DNA from: Actinomycetota bacterium
GTDB lineage: Bacteria; Actinomycetota; Acidimicrobiia; Acidimicrobiales; JAMCPL01
Reading direction: 5' to 3'
NCBI GenBank assembly: GCA_023379725.1
Contig: JAMCPC010000089.1
Location: 1-23,237, forward strand
Length of the DNA stretch: 23,237 nucleotides
In this document: positions 7,539 through 14,941 of the stretch, in pieces
Layout of the letters: each line of letters starts with the position of its first letter
Position numbering within the stretch: the first letter of the stretch is position 1
Made by a program: the position numbers and the translations under genes
Notes under the pieces: model-generated
What the model saw: the letters and a program-made list of their open reading frames with translations, nothing else
Told to the model about the DNA's origin: nothing
Database searches by the model: none

Positions 7539-8411
7539 TCAGCGTACCAGCAGTGTCTTATCGTCATGTCCAGCTAATGTACTCACCGGACTGCCCCTAA
7601 ATAGTCTTTTCCCGATCCTATATCCACTCAACATTTCCACGGCTGCCTTCCTATCACCCGATTTTACCAGGTATTCGCCGACCAAAATTGCATCATAGCC
7701 AGCATCAGCAAGCCTCCGTGCATCTTCAGACGAGGTAATGCCCGACTCGGCAACTGCAACACACCCAGCTGGTATCACCCCGGCAATCTTTACGGCAAGG
7801 TCCCTGTTTACTTCGAACGAATGAAGGTCACGTTGATTGACTCCTATAACGCTTGCTCCGCTATTGAGAGCAATATCCAGTTGATTGAGATCATGCACCT
7901 CTACAAGTGCGGACATCCTGAGAGCACGAGCAATAGAAATAAATTCCTTAAGCTCTTGCCGTGAAAGGGCAGCCACTATCAGTAAAATAGCATCGGCCCC
8001 CATTATCCTTGAGTCCATTACATCTGCTGCACTAACTACAAAATCCTTTCTCAGTACCGGCAGCACAGCGTGTGATTTTACCTCAGCCAGATCATCAGGC
8101 GATCCTCCAAAAAATTCATAGTCGGTCAGGACGGATATGGCCACTGCACCCCCAGCTTCATAAGAACGAGCAATGTCGACTACATCCATGTTCTCATCCA
8201 GCAATCCCTTCGACGGCGATTTGCGTTTTACCTCGGCAATTACACCAATACCTCTAGAGCTCTTTATGCAGGTCAGCCAACCCTCAAATGGCCTCGGTGG
8301 AGCGCACCTCAATGCCTGGTCAAAGAGCGTATCCAGATCCACGGCTCTGGAAGAGTCAGCCCTCCGATGTGTATCAATTATGCGAGAGAGGTAAGTATCC
8401 TCCAGCATCAC
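7539..8411 (-). CDS. trpC: Indole-3-glycerol phosphate synthase
   Basis: Closes the indole ring, turning CdRP into indole-3-glycerol phosphate. The 290 residues form a single TIM barrel: VIAEVKRKSPSKG (phosphate and catalytic-lysine loop), AISVLTDYEFFGGS, PVLRKDFVV, DAILLIVAAL, ALVEVHDLNQL, IGVNQRDLHSFEV, AVAESGITSSEDA and GYDAILVGEYLVKSGD, all in order. The start is GTG at 8411 with GGGAGG seven bases upstream; the adjacent ATG at 8408 would also serve. The GTG overlaps the stop of a 12-codon mini-ORF (TAGTG) lying in a 20-bp tandem repeat. Three bases separate its stop from trpF. Confidence 0.97.
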   Translation of the reverse strand: MMLEDTYLSRIIDTHRRADSSRAVDLDTLFDQALRCAPPRPFEGWLTCIKSSRGIGVIAEVKRKSPSKGLLDENMDVVDIARSYEAGGAVAISVLTDYEFFGGSPDDLAEVKSHAVLPVLRKDFVVSAADVMDSRIMGADAILLIVAALSRQELKEFISIARALRMSALVEVHDLNQLDIALNSGASVIGVNQRDLHSFEVNRDLAVKIAGVIPAGCVAVAESGITSSEDARRLADAGYDAILVGEYLVKSGDRKAAVEMLSGYRIGKRLFRGSPVSTLAGHDDKTLLVR

Positions 8412-8449
8412 TACGAGCCCTCCCGTATCATGGACATAATCTCCGACAT
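8411..8449 (-). CDS. Possible 12-codon mini-ORF linking to trpC
   Basis: Reads MSEIMSMIREGS. Its ATG overlaps the stop of the previous 6-codon ORF (TGATG) and its TAG overlaps the trpC GTG (TAGTG). GGAGG lies about ten bases before its start. The peptide resembles the YgfZ C-terminus (EVMSMIPEVMQ), which fits duplication of the ygfZ 3' end. Its value is probably as a path for ribosome coupling rather than as a peptide; it may equally be a by-product of the repeat. Confidence 0.3.
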   Translation of the reverse strand: MSEIMSMIREGS

Positions 8450-8500
8450 CATGACAGAGCCTCCGACATCACTGCATTACCTCCGGTATCATGGACATGA
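8420..8500 (-). repeat. Four imperfect 20-bp tandem units between ygfZ and trpC
   Basis: Plus-strand units begin at 8420, 8441, 8461 and 8481, each starting CTCC followed by a variant of GRYATCA. On the minus strand each unit supplies a GGAG core, and ATG or GTG starts lie at matching distances. The last unit is the ygfZ coding end, so the array looks like serial duplication of that end into the gap. It provides the trpC Shine-Dalgarno. Confidence 0.85.
8449..8469 (-). CDS. Possible 6-codon mini-ORF following ygfZ
   Basis: Reads MSEALS. Its ATG overlaps the ygfZ stop (TGATG) and its stop overlaps the start of the next mini-ORF (TGATG). A GGAGG about ten bases upstream could serve as ribosome binding site. 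Too short to judge on coding grounds; listed because it completes an unbroken chain of stop/start overlaps from ygfZ to trpC. Confidence 0.22.
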   Translation of the reverse strand: MSEALS

Positions 8501-9605
8501 CCTCGAACAACCTACCCGCAAGCTCAGACGAATCCAATTGACACCCAAGATCATCGACTATAGGGCTGCCTGGGGCAGGGCTGCCTGACAATGTATCTTG
8601 TAACACGATAATATCACCTATATTGATCTTCCTCGGCACATAACCCATACATACATATACACCATATCTGGGTGACCAGACAGCAGAGGTAATTGCACCC
8701 AAGTCGAGCGTACTCAGCGGAGTAGCACCATCACGCTCTACAAGACGGCATAACCTCTTAGGTGCATGACTCCCTCTCGAATCTATGCGTTCTACAAGCT
8801 CCTGTCCTACATAGCACCCCTTGCCAAAGCTCACAACTCTATCCAGAATAGCAGTATAAGCAGGAATTGTATTTGAGTCTATCTCTCTCCCCATTGCCGG
8901 CAGGCCGGCTTCAATCCTCAGTGCCTCGACCAGTGCTTCGGCTACGTCTCGGGGATACTCAGGTAAATCTCCCACAAGTCGATCTATAGCAGATGAGTCT
9001 TCAAAAAAGAGATCATACCCCGCTAGTGGCCAGTTCCACGGAAGAGATACAGCTATTACGCCATCTCCTATGACATATAACTCACCAGCATTCAATTTAC
9101 CCGCATCATCAGCATCTGGGCTGCTACTGCTGGAATCAATGCTGTGGGGGTTGCTGCGACCTGGAGAAATGCTACCAGAATTAGCGCCACCTAGACCAAG
9201 TACATCGTTGGATAATGGACCACGAAGAGAGACGCAGTGATATTCAGGCAACTCTATAGTAGCCTTTGTACGAATCTTAAATCGCTCCAGTCTTTCTGCC
9301 ACTACTGCTCCCCAACCGTAATCGGTATCTATAAAAAAGTGATCATCTAACAGTCTGGACACCCGCACAAGTGCGACTACTCGCCCATCTGGACGCAGTA
9401 AAAATGAGTACACACTCATACCCTCTCCCAGCACAGAAATATCCTGGGTCATCTGTCCCTGGAGGAATTTGGCAGCATCCGGACCAATGATGGAGATTAC
9501 ATCTCGCTTAATAGTGATTTTGCCGCAGCCTTCACGTAGGTTGTTATAGACCTCCAGCAACCTCTTATGGTCGTCGTTTTTAGTCGTCATTACAGTTGCG
9601 TACAC
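8469..9605 (-). CDS. ygfZ: YgfZ/GcvT-domain folate-binding protein
   Basis: Belongs to the tetrahydrofolate-binding YgfZ (COG0354/IBA57) family, which helps assemble or repair certain Fe-S enzymes and is linked to tRNA methylthiolation by MiaB. The diagnostic motif KGCYVGQE is at about residues 262-269, and the N-terminal GPDAAKFLQGQMTQD is typical. Residues about 137-175 are a Gly/Ser/Asp-rich insertion absent from usual relatives. The start is uncertain: GTG at 9605 or ATG at 9590, neither with a good Shine-Dalgarno. It sits inside the trp cluster between trpE and trpC, an unusual place with no known functional link to tryptophan synthesis. The radical SAM gene upstream in the region carries an Fe-S cluster, but a link would be speculation. 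Confidence 0.92.
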   Translation of the reverse strand: MYATVMTTKNDDHKRLLEVYNNLREGCGKITIKRDVISIIGPDAAKFLQGQMTQDISVLGEGMSVYSFLLRPDGRVVALVRVSRLLDDHFFIDTDYGWGAVVAERLERFKIRTKATIELPEYHCVSLRGPLSNDVLGLGGANSGSISPGRSNPHSIDSSSSSPDADDAGKLNAGELYVIGDGVIAVSLPWNWPLAGYDLFFEDSSAIDRLVGDLPEYPRDVAEALVEALRIEAGLPAMGREIDSNTIPAYTAILDRVVSFGKGCYVGQELVERIDSRGSHAPKRLCRLVERDGATPLSTLDLGAITSAVWSPRYGVYVCMGYVPRKINIGDIIVLQDTLSGSPAPGSPIVDDLGCQLDSSELAGRLFEVMSMIPEVMQ

Positions 9606-9649
9606 AGTACCACTACTTTATTCTATCGCGGAATGAAGTCGAGACAGAT

Positions 9650-11239
9650 TCACTCAGGAGAGCTGCTGGCAGGATTGTGGGTAGAGCTATGGCTGGCACC
9701 ATTGGTAGCTCTGCGAGGAGCAGTGCAAGCAACGCTTATAGCTTGAAGCAATGATGAGGCCTTTTGAAAGCACTCCCTGTCCTCCATCTCTGGATCGCTA
9801 TCGGCTACTACTCCCGCACCAGCCTGTATATGCGCAACTCCATCCGGAGTAACGACCATTGTCCGGATCGCAATAGCGGTATCAAGGCTACCGGAAAAAT
9901 CCATATATCCCACCAACCCACCGTAAACTCCTCGTTTGGTAACCTCCAACTCATCTATTATCTGCATGGCACGTACCTTTGGAGCACCAGAAAGGGTCCC
10001 GGCAGGAAAGGTGGCGCGGATGACATCGACAGGGGTCTTGCCTACTCGAAGCCTACCGGACACCTGAGAGGTGAGGTGCATTACATGGCTGTATCGCTCT
10101 ACCGTCATCAGCTCATCTACTTTTTCAGATCCAAACTCCACCACCTTGCCTACATCGTTTCTGGCTAAATCGACCAGCATGATATGTTCGGCTATCTCTT
10201 TGGGGTGCTCGACCAACTCTGCTTCAAGTTGCTCATCCTCCTTCTCGCTGGAGCCTCGTTTCCTGGTACCTGCTATCGGTCGTGAAACCACCACGCTATC
10301 TCGCAGTCTTACAAGCGGCTCGGGTGATGCACCGGCAATCGTACACTCTCTGGTACGGAGGAAATAGAGGTAGGGACTTGGATTTATAAGACGCAATACC
10401 CTGTATACATCGAAAGGATCCACGCCTATATCTCTCAAATTCACATCGAATCTCTGGGATGGTACCACCTGAAATATATCTCCTGCAAAGATGTATTCAC
10501 GAGCGGCCTCGACACCCAGGCAGTATTGCTCGGAACCAATCGTCCTAGTGAAGCCAGGTAGTTCAGTCACGCTATCGTCAATTACAAAAGGATCAGGTGT
10601 GAGCGAACTCGCCAGATCTACCTCCATTACATCAAGGCAGCTCAGTGCGCTGTCGTATACCTCTCGAAGATGAGCAGAGTCGCCTGCCTGGTCTGCCTCG
10701 CCTACAAAGACATTTACCAACAGTACTGCTCGTTGCCTCCAGTGATCGAAGGCACAGAGCTCACCTATCACCCAGAAGAGTGCATCAGGTAATTTTAAGT
10801 CGTCATAAGGTACATTTTCAAGGTGCTCTATCTCACGAACCACATCATAGCCAAGATAACCGACCAGGCCACTATGGAGTGGAGGAAGGGTTGAAGCCAC
10901 AGGGGAAGTAAAGTAAGAGAGGATTGAATCTATCGTGGCCAGGATACCGCTGTCGAGCGCCTTATTCATGGTAGCGGGAAAAGAAATATCTCCCTCAATG
11001 GTCACATGCTTTCCTGATGACTTTACCGTACAGAGTGGATTCCTACCTATGAAAGAGTACCTGCCCCAACGTTCGCTGGATTCAACGGATTCAAGCAGGA
11101 ATCCGGGTCGGTCACCTACCAGCTTCAAGAAAGCACCGACCGGAGTGACAGTATCTGCTACGACCTCACGCCATACCGGTACTATTGGTTGTTGTGCGGC
11201 CAACCCCAGAAAATCATCATAACCAAGTTGGTTGCTCAT
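9650..11239 (-). CDS. trpE: Anthranilate synthase component I
   Basis: Converts chorismate to anthranilate, with ammonia from the TrpG glutaminase (not in this window). LLESVESSERWGRYSFIG is the N-terminal region that in the family forms the tryptophan feedback site. The chorismate-binding domain shows RPIAGTRKRG, ELVEHPKEIAEHIMLVDLARNDVGK, FPAGTLSGAPKVRAMQIIDELE, and YGGLVGYMDFSG with AGAGVVADSDPE near the end. I chose ATG at 11239, giving about 529 residues, because the upstream in-frame TTG (11263) lies inside a repeat array and lacks a ribosome site. This ATG overlaps the stop of the upstream repeat-derived ORF by four bases (ATGA). The C-terminus ends in a Ser/Asn-rich tail. GTRKRG and the feedback region favour trpE over pabB. 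Confidence 0.96.
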   Translation of the reverse strand: MSNQLGYDDFLGLAAQQPIVPVWREVVADTVTPVGAFLKLVGDRPGFLLESVESSERWGRYSFIGRNPLCTVKSSGKHVTIEGDISFPATMNKALDSGILATIDSILSYFTSPVASTLPPLHSGLVGYLGYDVVREIEHLENVPYDDLKLPDALFWVIGELCAFDHWRQRAVLLVNVFVGEADQAGDSAHLREVYDSALSCLDVMEVDLASSLTPDPFVIDDSVTELPGFTRTIGSEQYCLGVEAAREYIFAGDIFQVVPSQRFDVNLRDIGVDPFDVYRVLRLINPSPYLYFLRTRECTIAGASPEPLVRLRDSVVVSRPIAGTRKRGSSEKEDEQLEAELVEHPKEIAEHIMLVDLARNDVGKVVEFGSEKVDELMTVERYSHVMHLTSQVSGRLRVGKTPVDVIRATFPAGTLSGAPKVRAMQIIDELEVTKRGVYGGLVGYMDFSGSLDTAIAIRTMVVTPDGVAHIQAGAGVVADSDPEMEDRECFQKASSLLQAISVACTAPRRATNGASHSSTHNPASSSPE

Positions 11240-11421
11240 GACTCGGAGCCGCTTGCAAAACAACTGGCTATAAATAGACTGGCAGTATGCAAACTGGCTA
11301 TAGGAAAACTGGCAGTACGGGAACCGGTTATACGACAGCTTGATATAGGAGAACCGACTGTACTGAATATCATTGCATAAGGTATCGTTGTATGGGATAT
11401 GTCTATTTCGTCGCTACGCAT
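11236..11421 (-). CDS. Possible 61-aa repeat-derived ORF coupling the ABC permease to trpE
   Basis: An uninterrupted 61-codon frame whose ATG overlaps the permease stop (shared ATGCGTAG) and whose TGA overlaps the trpE ATG (ATGA). Its second half is pentapeptide-like (ISSCR, ITGSR, TASFP, IASLH, TASLF, IASCF), directly reflecting a 15-bp DNA repeat. No tryptophan codon is present, so it is not a classical attenuation leader peptide. No signal peptide and no known domain; Shine-Dalgarno weak. Because 15-bp repeats without stops are open by construction, openness alone is weak evidence. The double overlap is the better argument. Confidence 0.35.
   Translation of the reverse strand: MRSDEIDISHTTIPYAMIFSTVGSPISSCRITGSRTASFPIASLHTASLFIASCFASGSES
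11253..11372. repeat. 15-bp tandem array with 30-bp super-period upstream of trpE
   Basis: About eight contiguous 15-mers (plus-strand starts 11253, 11268, 11283, 11298, 11313, 11328, 11343, 11358), most ending in AACTGG or a variant. Their first bases alternate between CTATA and CAGTA types (for example CTATAGGAAAACTGG and CAGTATGCAAACTGG), giving a 30-bp higher-order period. Copies toward 11372 are more diverged. The array fills nearly all of the gap between the permease and trpE and could hold repeated protein sites. Confidence 0.88.
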
Positions 11422-12298
11422 CTCTACGTATAGTTAATACCGTTCCGACTCCGAGTGCAACTACAGCATATATGCACAGTACCCCAAATCCCACCCAAGG
11501 GGAGAACATGTGCTGGAAGGCAACAGCATTGGCACCACCTGTATTCGAGAGGAGTACAATTCCTATATTTGCCGGAAGGTACTTACCGATTGCGTCTATA
11601 TAGGAGGTAGGCAGTGCCTGAAGTATCAGCGGAAGTATGAGCAGTATTGTGACGAATGTAGTTATAGCAGCTGCTGTATGGCGCACTATGACTCCTATAC
11701 CGAGTGCCAGTAGTCCCAGAACTGTCAGGTACAATCCAGCAGCCACCACTGCACGCAATGCCCCAGGTGTAGCCAGAGTAGCGTAGGGAGCAGAACCAGA
11801 GAGTATCCCCTGGCCTACGAAGAATGAAATAAAACAAGTAATCTCGCTTGCGACCAGTGCAACCAATCCAAAGACAATCACCTTGGCAATAATGACCAGA
11901 TGTCGCCGGGGAACCGCACTAAACGTGGAGAATATAGTACCTGTCGTATATTCTGCAGTAATGAACAATGCCCCAAGCACGCCTATTGCAAGCTGTGCCA
12001 GCAGTACCCCACTAAGGCTGATTCTGGTAGGGTCAAACGATGCCGCAGCCAATCCTATATGATGATGGAAGCGTGATGCTTTGGCCGCAGAGACCAATGC
12101 ACCTATCCCAATGCCCAATACCGCCAGTGCCACAAGACTCCAGAGGGTAGATCTAAGTGTTCGCAGTTTCGTCCATTCAGATCGTACTATACTTATAATG
12201 TCGTAGTGGCTGGCGCTGTCGGGACGACTGACTGCTACCTGTTCTAGGCTCGCTATGCTCACTTTTCTGGTCTCGTTGTACTCATCGACTGCCTCCAT
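11414..12298 (-). CDS. ABC-2 type transporter permease
   Basis: Membrane subunit of an exporter working with the ATPase encoded just upstream. The 294 residues start with about 40 cytosolic residues ending in SEWTKLRTLRSTLWSL, a motif common at the start of actinobacterial ABC-2 permeases. Roughly six hydrophobic segments follow (for example LVALAVLGIGIGALV, LAQLAIGVLGALFITA, VVAAGLYLTVLGLLALGIGV and the C-terminal VGFGVLCIYAVVALGVGTV). AEYTTGTIFSTFSAVPRR is also characteristic of this group. ATG start; the coding region overlaps the ATPase gene by 17 bases. Such pairs are often linked to antibiotic resistance or lipid export, but the substrate is not readable here. Confidence 0.9.
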   Translation of the reverse strand: MEAVDEYNETRKVSIASLEQVAVSRPDSASHYDIISIVRSEWTKLRTLRSTLWSLVALAVLGIGIGALVSAAKASRFHHHIGLAAASFDPTRISLSGVLLAQLAIGVLGALFITAEYTTGTIFSTFSAVPRRHLVIIAKVIVFGLVALVASEITCFISFFVGQGILSGSAPYATLATPGALRAVVAAGLYLTVLGLLALGIGVIVRHTAAAITTFVTILLILPLILQALPTSYIDAIGKYLPANIGIVLLSNTGGANAVAFQHMFSPWVGFGVLCIYAVVALGVGTVLTIRRDA

Positions 12299-13310
12299 CT
12301 ATGCCGCTCGCCTGGCCTACCCCTTGGCTGCTCGCTTGGCTTACTGTCGAGTTCCCGTCAGAATGAATATCGTTGAAAGAGAAAGCGGTGGAATCGCGCG
12401 AGCCGGCCAACTTACCTGAATAGGTCACTGACTCGCTGGTAAGGTCCATAAATGCTTTTTCCAGGGAATCAGTCACTTGACTTAATTCGTGCAGTGGAAT
12501 GCCAATGCTGTAAGCCATCTCACCTACTTCTTCTATGGAGATACCTCCCACTGTCATCTTCCCATCGGAAATTTCGTATATTTCCGCGCCGGCTTCCCTG
12601 AGCGATTGAGCGAGTTGGTCAGTACGAGGAGTACGAACGACTATTCGCTTAGAGCTGTTATCCGCAATAAACTGAACCATCGGAGCATCAGCAATAAGGT
12701 GGCCCTTACCTATGACGACTACATGATCTGCAGTCAACGCCATCTCGCTCATCAGATGGCTGGATACAAAGATCGTTCTCCCATCCTTCGCCAATCCCTT
12801 CAGCAGGTTGCGTACCCAGAGTATACCCTCTGGATCCAATCCGTTGACCGGCTCATCAAGTAGTAATATCTCTGGATCACCAAGTAACGCTGCAGCAATC
12901 CCGAGTCTCTGCGACATACCAAGTGAAAATTTGCCTGCCCTTTTATTTGCCACATCACCCAGACCGACTATATCCAGTACTTCACGGACACGCGATGAGG
13001 AGAATCTGTTGGCATATGCTAGCGCCAGCAGATGATTATAGGCTGTTCTACCGGGATGGATTGCACGAGCCTCCAACAGTGCACCGACGACACTAAGCGG
13101 ATTGGGCAGATCGTGGTACCGATGACCGTTGATCAATGCTACGCCGGAATCAGGGTAATCAAGTCCCATAATAATACGCATAGTGGTCGACTTTCCAGAA
13201 CCATTCGGGCCGAGAAACCCGGTCACGGTACCTGGCTTTACCTGAAACGACAGGTCGTCGACCGCTACAGTGGACCCGTATCGCTTGATTACCCGTTGAA
13301 CTTCAATCAT
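12282..13310 (-). CDS. ABC transporter ATP-binding protein (ABC-2 exporter)
   Basis: Nucleotide-binding subunit that powers the adjacent permease. Walker A GPNGSGKST lies at about 34-42, the signature is the degenerate SLGMSQR, Walker B is ILLLDEP followed by VNGLDPEG, and the switch histidine is in SSHLMSE. This variant signature and GLDPEGILWVR are typical of daunorubicin-resistance-like (DrrA/CcmA) ATPases paired with ABC-2 permeases. At 342 residues it is longer than the usual 300 or so, the excess being a Ser/Gly/Gln-rich tail after about residue 285. ATG start 41 bp after the radical SAM gene stop, with a weak AGG-type ribosome site. Confidence 0.93.
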   Translation of the reverse strand: MIEVQRVIKRYGSTVAVDDLSFQVKPGTVTGFLGPNGSGKSTTMRIIMGLDYPDSGVALINGHRYHDLPNPLSVVGALLEARAIHPGRTAYNHLLALAYANRFSSSRVREVLDIVGLGDVANKRAGKFSLGMSQRLGIAAALLGDPEILLLDEPVNGLDPEGILWVRNLLKGLAKDGRTIFVSSHLMSEMALTADHVVVIGKGHLIADAPMVQFIADNSSKRIVVRTPRTDQLAQSLREAGAEIYEISDGKMTVGGISIEEVGEMAYSIGIPLHELSQVTDSLEKAFMDLTSESVTYSGKLAGSRDSTAFSFNDIHSDGNSTVSQASSQGVGQASGIDGGSR

Positions 13311-13351
13311 CTATATCCAACCTACAGTCTGTTTATGTGAAAACGCTGAGA

Positions 13352-14917
13352 TTAGCATGTGTCATAGCAAATACTATCGCTACATAGATCATTATCAGTG
13401 GCAGCTCGATTCATATGCAACGCGTCCAACTGGTTCTGCATAGGCTCGGCACAGCAAAACCACGATTCAGTCAATCTGGGCCTGTCTTCAGCTGCAATAG
13501 ACGACTGCAAACCACTTATTACTTTACCCATCCCCATACCGGTATGCTTAAAGCTGCCATTACCCGACAAATCGAATATCTTGCCTATTCTGGATCTGAT
13601 CAAATCGAAAGCCTCAATGTAATCGAGGTTCTCTTCGCTTATCAGGGTAGCTATACTCTCAAGGTCGTCCTGCAGAACATCAAGTTCACTATCGGGAGAT
13701 GTCCATTCGTAACTCAACTTGCCGGGATCGAATTTTCTAAAGGATCCGGCAGTCCGTCTGTCCTGGAGGAGCAGGGAGCCAGGAGGTACGAGTAGCCTTA
13801 TTGACCACTGTACGGGATCTATATTTGGTATGAGGTCAAACGCAACAGCCATATCGAGAAGTGCTATCACGTCATTACGTGTAGTCCATGGAGTAAAGGG
13901 CATCAGCGAGACACGGGGCTCTATCCCGTTTGTACGTAATATCCGTACAGCATTTTCCATATCCTTGAGAGTATGCCCCTTATGCAACAACTCAAGTATC
14001 CGATCTGATGCCGATTCAAATGCCGATACTACAAATATGCATCCGTTGCGGGCAATCTCCGGAAAGAGGTCAACGTACTTGACGATATGGCTCACCTTGA
14101 TAGTCAAATCACAAGTAAGCTGAGGAAAGGAATCATGCACCGCAGACAGAACTTTGACTGCATAAGATGGGGCGTTTAGGAAATCAGGATCACCAAAGGT
14201 AATATGCTGCGCCCCGGCTGACACCAGATTCTCCACATCCTGCAACAGGATGTCAAGATCATTTTTACGGATACGACCGTTGTATACCGACGGCACAGGA
14301 CAGTGGAGACACTTGTGAGCGCACCCCCTGGTGGCCTCCGAATAACCAGTGAGGTACTCCTTGTCGTGATACAACAGGCGAGCGTAGTGGTTCAACGATG
14401 GCAATAGATCTCTATTTGGAAGCAGGGGCATGCTGCGGTCGAGCACGACTACGCTCCTGTTGCCGTGAGTGTCAACACTATGCGCTCCGGATGCGGTGCT
14501 ATCCAGGCCATGAGTATCTGTATTACTCAGCCCGGCTACAGCGTTGTTCGACCTGGCTACCTCGCCTACCCATTTGACCAGAGATGGTTCATATTCACCA
14601 GAAATAAACTTGCTTATGCAGCCAGCAACCGGGGAAAATGAAGCTATATTTGCATAGAGACCATAGAGACATATCGGTGTAGTAATGCCGACTTTTCGGA
14701 TATTCTCGGTTAGCTGCAGCGCTATACGTGCAGCGGTATGCATGGGAACTGATATTGCAATTGCATCAACGAGAGCCGCAGCATCTGTATCAAATGGCTC
14801 GACAGATATGTCTATGCAAGTAACATCATGGCCAGCGCGAATCAACCACGCTGCTGGAGATGCCAGCCCAATCGGCTGGTGTCCTAATTCATAAGTGGAT
14901 ACAAGCAGTACATGCAC
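13352..14917 (-). CDS. B12-binding-type radical SAM protein with C-terminal CCAEP motif
   Basis: A predicted radical SAM enzyme. The N-terminal 120 residues resemble a cobalamin-binding (Rossmann-like) domain (HVLLVSTYELGHQPIGLASP...GHDVTCIDIS). The cluster motif C-x3-C-x2-C is Cys199, Cys203 and Cys206 (RGCAHKCLHCPVP), followed by ITFGDPDFLN and FVVSAFESASDRIL. Near the C-terminus is WFCCAEP, with Cys488 (TGC) and Cys489 (TGT). I recall a family named for a CUAEP/CCAEP tail in which some members carry selenocysteine at the second position; this would be the all-cysteine form. Residues about 128-152 form a Ser/Thr/Gly/His-rich insertion with DTHG twice. GTG start; no strong Shine-Dalgarno, but a TATACT lies eight bases upstream, so a leaderless message is possible. 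Substrate unknown. Confidence 0.85.
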   Translation of the reverse strand: MHVLLVSTYELGHQPIGLASPAAWLIRAGHDVTCIDISVEPFDTDAAALVDAIAISVPMHTAARIALQLTENIRKVGITTPICLYGLYANIASFSPVAGCISKFISGEYEPSLVKWVGEVARSNNAVAGLSNTDTHGLDSTASGAHSVDTHGNRSVVVLDRSMPLLPNRDLLPSLNHYARLLYHDKEYLTGYSEATRGCAHKCLHCPVPSVYNGRIRKNDLDILLQDVENLVSAGAQHITFGDPDFLNAPSYAVKVLSAVHDSFPQLTCDLTIKVSHIVKYVDLFPEIARNGCIFVVSAFESASDRILELLHKGHTLKDMENAVRILRTNGIEPRVSLMPFTPWTTRNDVIALLDMAVAFDLIPNIDPVQWSIRLLVPPGSLLLQDRRTAGSFRKFDPGKLSYEWTSPDSELDVLQDDLESIATLISEENLDYIEAFDLIRSRIGKIFDLSGNGSFKHTGMGMGKVISGLQSSIAAEDRPRLTESWFCCAEPMQNQLDALHMNRAATDNDLCSDSICYDTC

Positions 14918-14923
14918 TGTGCT

Positions 14924-14933
14924 CTAGTATAGT
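14924..14933. promoter_or_regulatory. Candidate bidirectional -10 element (CTAGTATAGT)
   Basis: Read on minus it contains TATACT eight bases before the radical SAM GTG. Read on plus it contains TATAGT seven bases before about 14941, where the 200-bp inverted-repeat element begins. No convincing -35 on either side. The same CTATACTA core recurs between the two small divergent genes near 15645. Confidence 0.4.
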
Positions 14934-14941
14934 GTCTCGTA

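Noticed and set aside
11253..11372. CRISPR-like array upstream of trpE
   Set aside because: Units are contiguous 15-mers without unique spacers, and no cas genes are present.
11236..11421. Classical tryptophan attenuator before trpE
   Set aside because: The upstream ORF has no Trp codons, and I see no alternative terminator/antiterminator hairpins with a U-tract.
13451..13456. Selenocysteine codon in the CCAEP tail
   Set aside because: The codons read TGC TGT, both cysteine; there is no in-frame TGA, so this copy is not a selenoprotein.
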